Source: Candidatus Alectryobacillus merdavium
GTDB lineage: Bacteria > Bacillota_I > Bacilli_A > RFN20 > CAG-826
Direction: 5' to 3'
DNA length: 30,018 nt
Assembly: GCA_017694735.1 (NCBI GenBank)
Contig: JADIMN010000129.1
Span: 1-30,018, forward strand
The translations under genes and the position numbers were made by a program. The notes under the pieces are model-generated. The model searched no databases and was not told where the DNA came from. It saw only the letters and a program-made list of their open reading frames with translations. Below are positions 24,076-30,018 of the stretch, in pieces. Positions within the stretch are counted from its first letter, which is position 1. The number at the start of each line of letters is the position of its first letter.

Positions 24076-25091
24076 AATAGAACGTCTCCATCATACATTT
24101 TAATTTGTTCTTCTTCGTCTTTATTTTTAAACCATGAACTTTGTTTCTTATCAATAACAACACTTTTTCCAAAATAATCTTCAACAGCTCTTCTTTTCTT
24201 AGTAAAACAAAACATCATATATGAAATAACAAAAACAACGCCAAAGCTAACAATTCCAAGTAAAAAATCAACTAAATAAAAACCTAAAAATCTTGGAATC
24301 AAATAAATTCTTTTTAAAGAATAACCATCTTCACTTAAAACTCCTAATCCAAAAATAAATTTTCCAATTGTTTCTCCCGTTGGAGCTAAAAGAGGAATAA
24401 TTAAATAAAGTATTATAGAAACTCCAAAAGTAACAGGAATTAAATATAAAACAGAATATACCATAATCATATCGTTTTGATGCAATAAATTTGAAATACT
24501 CTTGTTACTTGAAATTGAATTATTAATTTCCACTAAAATATTATTAAGTGTATCCGAAGTTAATTTAATTGCATTTGCATCTTCGCTATCAAAAAACGAA
24601 ATTTTATATTTATTATCTGCTTCATCTAAATATAAATCTTTAATATTGCTAGTTGAATTTTCTTCACTATCTCTTATTAAAAATAAGTCTCTTTTAATAA
24701 CATCTAAACTATAAGTCTCACTTAAAATACCAGACTCATTGCCCTTTGATAAATAGAAATTTGTAATTGCATCAACTAAATAAATTTCATATTTTTCATC
24801 TTCATATTCATAAGTAAAATGATTTAATTCATCTGGTTTACTTGCTTCAAAGTCTTGAATACTTGCAATATTAACCATTGCATCACCAAACTCAATATAT
24901 AAACCGGTTGAAGCATAAATATCTCTAAGTTGTGAAAGATTTTTATCATAACTATCTTGATCTAAAACAGCATTATAAAGTCCACATGGAAAAAATATAA
25001 TAAATGAGAAAATTAGCATTATTAGTAAATCAATAATTGCGGCGAATATTCTTCGTGACATCTTTGCTAAAACAATATATTTACTACTCAT
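24072..25091 (-). CDS. RDD-family membrane protein 1
   Basis: A 339-residue membrane protein and the clearest RDD member of the four: S-R-R-I-F-A-A-I-I-D-L at 12-22 leads into the first membrane segment, an acidic extracytoplasmic loop covers about 40-205, and the second half has the loop G-E-T-I-G-K-F-I-F-G-L-G-V-L with an E-D-G turn and the ending R-A-V-E-D-Y-F-G-K-S-V-V-I. It opens the cluster. A TATAAT ends eight bases before the ATG and there is no Shine-Dalgarno, so the message may be almost leaderless. The stop TGA overlaps the next start. The cluster sits between the str operon and the ABC-nuclease block in the same orientation; whether it takes part in the latter is unknown. Confidence 0.82.
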   Translation of the reverse strand: MSSKYIVLAKMSRRIFAAIIDLLIMLIFSFIIFFPCGLYNAVLDQDSYDKNLSQLRDIYASTGLYIEFGDAMVNIASIQDFEASKPDELNHFTYEYEDEKYEIYLVDAITNFYLSKGNESGILSETYSLDVIKRDLFLIRDSEENSTSNIKDLYLDEADNKYKISFFDSEDANAIKLTSDTLNNILVEINNSISSNKSISNLLHQNDMIMVYSVLYLIPVTFGVSIILYLIIPLLAPTGETIGKFIFGLGVLSEDGYSLKRIYLIPRFLGFYLVDFLLGIVSFGVVFVISYMMFCFTKKRRAVEDYFGKSVVIDKKQSSWFKNKDEEEQIKMYDGDVLL

Positions 25092-25403
25092 ATTAGAATA
25101 TTATAAAACATTTTGTTTAAAATTAAATTAATAATTTAATTTTGCTTGTTAAATAAAAATAATTAACTATGGAAATTAAAAAAATAGTTAAGTTTTGCAA
25201 TATTTTTTAATGTATTTGTTAAAAAACACAAGTAAAACTCAATTATTTTTTATTTTCTTAATTTTTAGGTTTCTTTTTTATACAAAATTATACTTTTAAG
25301 ACCCATAATTTAATTATATTTTTATAACTTAATTATGTAAATTACTTATATTTTATATGTGATTATACTTTTTAAGAATAAATAGCATTTACAAAGCTTT
25401 TAA
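25092..25403. other. AT-rich intergenic stretch without a gene
   Basis: No credible coding region. It holds a -10 box (TATAAT, minus strand, 25105-25100) for the RDD cluster, an 8-bp inverted repeat TTAACTAT/ATAGTTAA (25163-25170 and 25184-25191, 13-base spacer), and two copies of ATTATACTTTT(T)AAGA at about 25286-25301 and 25362-25378. Several of these could be promoter remnants or simply reflect composition. Confidence 0.5.
25100..25105 (-). promoter_or_regulatory. -10 box of the RDD cluster
   Basis: TATAAT on the minus strand, ending eight bases before the ATG at 25091. Start of transcription would fall within about two bases of the start codon. No convincing -35 is seen. Confidence 0.4.
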
Positions 25404-25437
25404 TAAAAAAAGCGATATAGCTATTGCTACATCGCTT
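25404..25437 (-). terminator. Rho-independent terminator of the str operon
   Basis: On the minus strand AAGCGATGTAGC, loop AATA, GCTATATCGCTT (25437-25410; one G-U pair), then a run of T to 25404. It lies about 50 bases after the tuf stop codon. Confidence 0.9.
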
Positions 25438-25485
25438 AATTTTATACTTTATACGCTATTAGAAATTTAACTTATTATTAAATTA

Positions 25486-26670
25486 TTATTTAATAATTTC
25501 GCTAACTGTACCAGCACCAACAGTTCTACCACCTTCTCTGATGGAGAATTTAGTACCTTTTTCAATAGCAACTGGGTGAATTAATTCAACTGTTAAGTTG
25601 ACATTATCTCCTGGCATAACCATTTGAACGTCTGCTGGAAGAGTAATAACACCAGTAATATCAGTAGTTCTGAAATAGAATTGTGGTCTATAACCATTTA
25701 AGAATGCAGTATGTCTTCCACCTTCTTCTTTTGTTAAGACGTAAACACTAGCAGTGAATTTTGTATGTGGAACAATGCTGCCTGGTTTTGCTAAGACTTG
25801 ACCTCTTACGACTTGGTCTCTGTTGATACCTCTTAATAAGCAACCGACGTTATCACCAGCTTCAGCGAAATCAAGTAATTTTCTAAACATTTCAATACCA
25901 GTAACAACTGTTTTAACTGTAGGTTTAATACCAACGATTTCAACTTCATCGTTAAGTTTTAACATACCTCTTTCAACTCTACCAGTAACAACAGTACCTC
26001 TACCGGTAATTGTTAAAACGTCTTCAACAGCAAGCAAGAATGGTTTATCGTTATCTCTTACTGGATCTGGGATATAAGAATCAACAGCATCCATTAATTC
26101 TTCGATACTCTTAATTGCTTCTGGATCTCCATCAAGAGCGAGTTTAGCACTACCTCTAATGACTGGTACTTCATCGCCTGGGAAACCATATTTGTTTAAT
26201 AAATCTCTGACATCCATTTCGACTAAGTCGATTAATTCTGGATCATCAACTAAGTCTGTTTTATTTAAATAAACAACAATATATGGAACTCCGACTTGTC
26301 TAGCAAGTAAGACGTGTTCACTAGTTTGTGGCATAACACCATCTGTAGCAGCAACAACAAGGATAGCACCATCCATTTGTGCAGCACCGGTAATCATATT
26401 TTTGACATAGTCAGCGTGCCCAGGACAGTCAACGTGAGCGTAGTGTCTTTTAGCAGTTTGGTATTCGATATGAGCAGTATTAATTGTAATACCTCTTGCT
26501 TTTTCTTCTGGTGCGGAGTCAATCTTATCATAATCAGTTGCAACAGCACCACCATGTTTTGCAAGAACGTGAGTAATTGCAGCGGTCAAAGTTGTTTTAC
26601 CATGATCAACGTGACCAATAGTTCCAATGTTAACGTGTACTTTGGATCTATCAAATTTTTGTTTTGCCAT
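25486..26670 (-). CDS. tuf: Elongation factor Tu
   Basis: A 394-residue GTPase that brings aminoacyl-tRNA to the ribosome. Seen directly: G1 motif G18-H-V-D-H-G-K-T25, the D-C-P-G-H G3 motif near 81, N-K-T-D near 136, and the two C-terminal beta-barrel domains with V-T-G-R-V-E-R-G and the closing E-G-G-R-T-V-G-A-G. Length is normal. It is the last gene of the str operon, 82 bases after fusA, with a strong AGGAGG ribosome binding site and a possible internal promoter. No elfamycin-type oddity was searched residue by residue. Confidence 0.99.
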   Translation of the reverse strand: MAKQKFDRSKVHVNIGTIGHVDHGKTTLTAAITHVLAKHGGAVATDYDKIDSAPEEKARGITINTAHIEYQTAKRHYAHVDCPGHADYVKNMITGAAQMDGAILVVAATDGVMPQTSEHVLLARQVGVPYIVVYLNKTDLVDDPELIDLVEMDVRDLLNKYGFPGDEVPVIRGSAKLALDGDPEAIKSIEELMDAVDSYIPDPVRDNDKPFLLAVEDVLTITGRGTVVTGRVERGMLKLNDEVEIVGIKPTVKTVVTGIEMFRKLLDFAEAGDNVGCLLRGINRDQVVRGQVLAKPGSIVPHTKFTASVYVLTKEEGGRHTAFLNGYRPQFYFRTTDITGVITLPADVQMVMPGDNVNLTVELIHPVAIEKGTKFSIREGGRTVGAGTVSEIIK

Positions 26671-26709
26671 TTATAAATCCTCCTAAATTAAATAACATTA
26701 CGTTTATTT

Positions 26710-26738
26710 ATCTTATAGCAAATTTTTTTAATTATCAA
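26710..26738 (-). promoter_or_regulatory. Candidate internal promoter for tuf
   Basis: On the minus strand TTGATA (26738-26733), 17 bases, TAAGAT (26715-26710), in the 82-base gap between fusA and tuf. Extra transcription of tuf is common in bacteria. The -10 is only a partial match. Confidence 0.35.
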
Positions 26739-26752
26739 TAATAATTAAATTA

Positions 26753-28828
26753 TTATTCATTTTTCATACCAGATTTTTCAATAATTTTTTCTGATACGAA
26801 TTTTGGACATTCACCGAAGTGATCAAATTGCATTGTATAGTTTCCTCTACCTTGAGTAAATGATCTTAAATCAGTAACATATCCAAACATCTCAGCAAGT
26901 GGAACAAATGCCTCAATAATTTTAGCATTTCCTCTTTGAGATTCACCAGTCATTTGTCCTCTTCTCTTTGATAAATCACCAAGGACATCACCATAATATT
27001 GTTCTGGGACTGTAACTTCAACCTTCATAATAGGTTCAAGAATAACTGGTTGACATTTTTTAGCAGCTTCTTTTAAAGCCATACTAGCTGCAATCTTATA
27101 AGCTGCTTCACTAGAGTCAACTTCGTGATAGCTACCATCAAATAATGTAGCTTTTATATCAATTGCAGGATATCCAGCAATTAAACCTCTATCCATAGCA
27201 GCAATTAATCCATCTTGTGTAGGTTTAATATATTCTCTTGGAACAGCACCACCAACGATAGCATCGACGAATTCAAATCCTTTGCCTGGATTTGGTTCAA
27301 ACTTAATCCAAACATGACCGTATTGTCCTCTACCACCAGATTGTCTAATATATTTACCTTCACATTCAGCAGCTTTCTTAATTGTTTCTCTATAACCAAC
27401 TTGAGGTTGTCCGACATTTACTTGAACATTAAATTCTCTTTTAAGTCTATCGACAATAATATCAAGATGTAATTCACCAACACCAGCAATAATTGTTTGA
27501 CCGGTTTCATTATTTGTATGAACTTTAAATGTTGGATCTTCTTCTGCAAGTTTAATTAAAGCAATAGTCATTTTTTCTTGGTCAGCTTTTGATTTTGGTT
27601 CAACAGCTTCTTCAATAACTGGCTCTGGGAATTCCATTTTTTCTAAGACTAAGCTGTAATTTTCATCACATAATGTATCACCAGTTGTTGTATTTTTAAG
27701 ACCAACGATAGCACCGATGTCACCGGAGTGAAGTTCACTAACTTCTTGTCTGTGATTAGCGTGCATAAGAACAACTCTACCGATTCTTTCTTTGCTACCT
27801 TTTGTACTATTTAAGACATAAGAACCAGCTTTTAATGTACCTCTATAAACTCTAACATAAGTTAATCTACCAATGAAAGGATCGGTAGCAACTTTAAATG
27901 CTAAACAAGCTAAGTGTCCATTATCATCTGGTACACATTCTTCAAGACTTCCATCTGGAAGAGTTGCAGTTGTAGGCTTAATATCAAGTGGTGATGGTAA
28001 ATAATCAATAACACCATTTAAAAGTAATTGAATACCTTTATTTTTATAAGCACTACCAGCAAATACAGGGAAGAATTCACCAGTTAAAACAGCTTTTCTA
28101 ATTGTCTTTTTAATTTCTTCTACGCTTATGTCTTCTCCTTCGAGAACCTTAAGCATAATATCATCATCAAAAGCAGCAATTGCTTCTAATAATTTTTGTC
28201 TATATTCTTCAACTTTAGAGCTATATTCTTCTGGAATTGGAATCTCGATTGGATTTCCTTCTGTTCCATGATACTCATAAGCCTTAAGTTCAATTAAGTC
28301 AATGACACCTTTAAATTGTGATTCAAGACCAATTGGATATTGAACAGCGGCTGCGTTTGCAGCGAGTCTTTCGTGTAAAGAATTAACGCACATTTCAAAG
28401 TCAGCACCAATAGCGTCTAACTTGTTAACAAAGACGATACGTGGAACACCATACTTACTACCTTGTCTCCAAACAGTTTCAGTTTGTGGTTCTACACCGT
28501 TTTTTCCATCTAATACTGTAACAGCACCATCAAGAACTCTTAAAGATCTCTCGACTTCAACAGTAAAGTCAACGTGCCCAGGAGTGTCAATAATATTGAC
28601 TCTATTACCTTTCCAGAATGCGGTTGTAGCAGCACTTGTAATAGTAATACCTCTTTCTTGCTCTTGAACCATCCAGTCCATTGTAGCGGCACCTTCGTGA
28701 ACTTCACCAATCTTATGAATTTTACCTGTGAAGTATAAAATTCTTTCAGTTGTAGTTGTTTTACCAGCATCAATGTGAGCCATGATACCAATATTACGAG
28801 TGTGAGCTAAATCATATTCTCTAGCCAT
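26753..28828 (-). CDS. fusA: Elongation factor G
   Basis: A 691-residue translocation GTPase. Seen directly: A-H-I-D-A-G-K-T-T at 17-25, R-G-I-T-I-T-S-A-A-T, D-T-P-G-H near 81, N-K-L-D near 135, and the C-terminal domains with G-R-G-Q-Y-G-H-V and R-R-G-Q-M-T-G. Length and order are normal for EF-G1. Ribosome binding site GAGGG is nine bases before the ATG; the gene follows rpsG by 23 bases in the str operon. Confidence 0.99.
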   Translation of the reverse strand: MAREYDLAHTRNIGIMAHIDAGKTTTTERILYFTGKIHKIGEVHEGAATMDWMVQEQERGITITSAATTAFWKGNRVNIIDTPGHVDFTVEVERSLRVLDGAVTVLDGKNGVEPQTETVWRQGSKYGVPRIVFVNKLDAIGADFEMCVNSLHERLAANAAAVQYPIGLESQFKGVIDLIELKAYEYHGTEGNPIEIPIPEEYSSKVEEYRQKLLEAIAAFDDDIMLKVLEGEDISVEEIKKTIRKAVLTGEFFPVFAGSAYKNKGIQLLLNGVIDYLPSPLDIKPTTATLPDGSLEECVPDDNGHLACLAFKVATDPFIGRLTYVRVYRGTLKAGSYVLNSTKGSKERIGRVVLMHANHRQEVSELHSGDIGAIVGLKNTTTGDTLCDENYSLVLEKMEFPEPVIEEAVEPKSKADQEKMTIALIKLAEEDPTFKVHTNNETGQTIIAGVGELHLDIIVDRLKREFNVQVNVGQPQVGYRETIKKAAECEGKYIRQSGGRGQYGHVWIKFEPNPGKGFEFVDAIVGGAVPREYIKPTQDGLIAAMDRGLIAGYPAIDIKATLFDGSYHEVDSSEAAYKIAASMALKEAAKKCQPVILEPIMKVEVTVPEQYYGDVLGDLSKRRGQMTGESQRGNAKIIEAFVPLAEMFGYVTDLRSFTQGRGNYTMQFDHFGECPKFVSEKIIEKSGMKNE

Positions 28829-28851
28829 AAAATTTTACCCTCTTAATTAAA

Positions 28852-29322
28852 TTACCACTTATAATGAGCATAAGCTTTATTAGCTTCAGCCATCTTATGT
28901 GTATCTTCTCTTTTCTTAACACTAGCTCCAGTACCTTTTGCAGCATCTAAGATTTCTGCAGCAAGTCTATCAACCATTGTCTTTTCATTTCTAAGTCTAG
29001 AATATCTAACAAGCCATCTAAGACCTAAAGTAACTTTTCTTTCTTGTGTTACATCAACTGGTACTTGATAGTTAGCACTACCAATTCTTCTAACTTTTAA
29101 TTCAACAGTTGGCATAACATTATTTAATGCTGTTGCAAACACATCCATTGCTGGTTTTTGTGTTGCATCTTCAACTTTCTTAAAAGCGTCATATAAAATA
29201 GTTTGAGCGACGCCTCTCTTACCATCAAGCATAATATTATTAATTAATCTTGTGACTAATTTTGAATTATATATTGGATCTGGTAAGACATCTCTTTTTG
29301 CAACATTACCCTTACGTGGCAT
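28852..29322 (-). CDS. rpsG: 30S ribosomal protein S7
   Basis: A 156-residue primary 16S rRNA-binding protein that organises the head of the 30S subunit. Typical sequence features are M-P-R-K-G, D-P-x-Y-x-S-K-L-V-T-R-L-I-N, G-x-A-N-Y-Q-V-P and the ending A-E-A-N-K-A-Y-A-H-Y-K-W. The ribosome binding site AAGGAGGT is one of the strongest in the window. It follows rpsL by 14 bases. Confidence 0.99.
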   Translation of the reverse strand: MPRKGNVAKRDVLPDPIYNSKLVTRLINNIMLDGKRGVAQTILYDAFKKVEDATQKPAMDVFATALNNVMPTVELKVRRIGSANYQVPVDVTQERKVTLGLRWLVRYSRLRNEKTMVDRLAAEILDAAKGTGASVKKREDTHKMAEANKAYAHYKW

Positions 29323-29336
29323 TCTAAATTACCTCC

Positions 29337-29759
29337 TTAATTACTAGATTCCTTTGGTTTTTTAGTACCATATAAGGATCTTCCTTGACGTCTGGATTCA
29401 ATACCAGCACAGTCTAATGTACCTCTAATGATATGATATCTAACACCTGGGAGGTCTTTGACTCTACCACCTCTAATTAAAACAGTTGAGTGTTCTTGAA
29501 GGTTGTGTCCTTCTCCTCCGATATATGCTGTTACTTCATAACCATTAGACAACTTGACTCTGGCGTATTTTCTTTGAGCTGAGTTTGGTTTTTTAGGAGT
29601 CATAGTTGCGACTCTGGTGCAAACTCCTCTCTTTTGGCCAGATGATTGATTTGTTTCTTTCTTTGCAAGAGAATTCCATCTTTTTAATAAAGCAGGTGAT
29701 TTAGATTTTACTGCACCTTTCTTTCTGGATTCTCTGACCAATTGATTAATTGTTGGCAT
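29337..29759 (-). CDS. rpsL: 30S ribosomal protein S12
   Basis: A 140-residue decoding-centre protein. The conserved P-T-I-N-Q-L start, T-P-K-K-P-N-S-A and G-R-V-K-D-L-P-G-V-R-Y loops are present, with both lysines at the streptomycin-resistance positions (K-K-P-N-S-A and V-K-D-L-P), so no resistance mutation is seen. Next to the first loop the usual A-L-R-K-V-A-R-V is A-Q-R-K-Y-A-R-V, a mild lineage difference. First gene of the str operon, behind a promoter at 29876-29904 and a leader of about 110 bases; ribosome binding site AAGGAGAG. Confidence 0.98.
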   Translation of the reverse strand: MPTINQLVRESRKKGAVKSKSPALLKRWNSLAKKETNQSSGQKRGVCTRVATMTPKKPNSAQRKYARVKLSNGYEVTAYIGGEGHNLQEHSTVLIRGGRVKDLPGVRYHIIRGTLDCAGIESRRQGRSLYGTKKPKESSN

Positions 29760-29783
29760 ATTTCTCTCCTTTTTTCAAATATC

Positions 29784-29805
29784 ATGCACACAATACCGTG
29801 TGTTT
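29784..29805 (-). other. Second hairpin of the rpsL leader
   Basis: On the minus strand a CACAC/GTGTG stem with a six-base loop (GGTATT), lying between the first leader hairpin and the rpsL ribosome binding site. It might modulate initiation; the stem is short. Confidence 0.4.
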
Positions 29806-29818
29806 ACATATATTTCCA

Positions 29819-29846
29819 ATAAATAAGGACTTCGCTATAAAGTCCT
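29819..29846 (-). promoter_or_regulatory. First hairpin of the rpsL leader, attenuator-like
   Basis: On the minus strand AGGACTT, 7-base loop, AAGTCCT (29846-29826), followed by TATTTAT. It lies downstream of the str promoter and so inside the leader. Fourteen bases (AAGTCCTTATTTAT on the minus strand) are identical to the hairpin at 6523-6536. It could be a leaky attenuator; the T-tract is interrupted. Confidence 0.5.
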
Positions 29847-29875
29847 ACAACACGACATTTTTCACATGCCTTTAT

Positions 29876-29904
29876 ATAATATCAAAGCTAAAAAAGTTTT
29901 TCAA
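29876..29904 (-). promoter_or_regulatory. Promoter of the str operon
   Basis: On the minus strand TTGAAA (29904-29899), 17 bases, TATTAT (29881-29876); start predicted near 29869. A TTGACA at 29928-29923 has no matching -10. The -35 lies between arms of a 9-bp inverted repeat, AAAGCTAAA (29884-29892) and TTTAGCTTT (29941-29949). Confidence 0.65.
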
Positions 29905-30018
29905 CAAAAAACGATATTTTTTTGTCAAGAAAGTTAAAAATTTAGCTTTTTTTAAAATTTAAATCGTATATTTATATTTTAAATATCTGATATTTATTTT
30001 CTGCTTGCTTATATTTAA

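Noticed and set aside
26314..26676. Plus-strand open frame of 120 codons opposite tuf
   Set aside because: It is the complement of a highly conserved gene, has low-complexity Ser/Cys/Asn content and no ribosome binding site.
1..30018. CRISPR array, prophage or insertion sequence
   Set aside because: No regularly spaced repeats, integrase, transposase or phage structural genes were seen on either strand.

Overview
The window is very AT-rich and comes from a low-GC Gram-positive bacterium. The best guess is a reduced or wall-poor lineage of Bacilli close to the Mollicutes (Acholeplasma-, RF39- or Izemoplasma-like); the exact taxon cannot be fixed from sequence alone. Evidence for this is: a classical str operon (rpsL-rpsG-fusA-tuf) with strong AGGAGG-type ribosome binding sites, seven Sec/SPII lipoproteins, and a mycoplasma-type ABC importer linked to nucleases. 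The genetic code is standard: TGA ends two genes inside ATGA overlaps (148-151 and 24072-24075), and Trp is TGG. All genes but one lie on the minus strand, so transcription runs from high to low coordinates.

Region by region, in the direction of transcription. (1) 30018-25404: a promoter and structured leader, then rpsL, rpsG, fusA and tuf, closed by a strong terminator. (2) 25403-25092: AT-rich intergenic DNA. (3) 25091-20668: four tightly packed RDD-family membrane proteins, each with a large extracytoplasmic loop. (4) 20568-8573: one long co-directional block behind a good promoter. It encodes a large unknown surface protein, an ABC ATPase with an insert of about 250 residues, two permeases, two carbohydrate-type solute-binding lipoproteins, and two different staphylococcal-nuclease-fold lipoproteins (one SNase, one lamin-tail-plus-SNase). 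It ends at a terminator overlapping the last stop codon. (5) 8518-6586: a zinc-ribbon membrane protein and a third, paralogous solute-binding lipoprotein. (6) 6522-6447: tRNA-Lys(CUU) with its own terminator, then a ClC-type chloride transporter and an unknown lipoprotein. (7) 3622-1: a CRP/FNR-family regulator, the only plus-strand gene, divergent from an operon of an SsuA/TauA-like binding lipoprotein, its permease, an acyl-ACP thioesterase, an unknown basic protein and galU (cut by the window edge).

The most interesting system is region 4, with the orphan binding protein of region 5. Two secreted, membrane-anchored nucleases are packaged with two binding lipoproteins, two permeases and an ATPase. 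This resembles the mycoplasma arrangement typified by the M. genitalium MG186 nuclease next to MG187-189 transporter genes. The simplest reading is a surface machine that cuts extracellular nucleic acid and imports the products; the substrate is inferred, not shown. A second self-consistent signal is regulatory. A perfect 16-bp palindrome of CRP type (TGTGA-N6-TCACA) sits exactly at -41.5 of the predicted promoter of the SsuA-like operon. The divergent regulator keeps the R-E-x3-R recognition-helix residues that read this site in CRP, but has lost the cAMP-binding residues.
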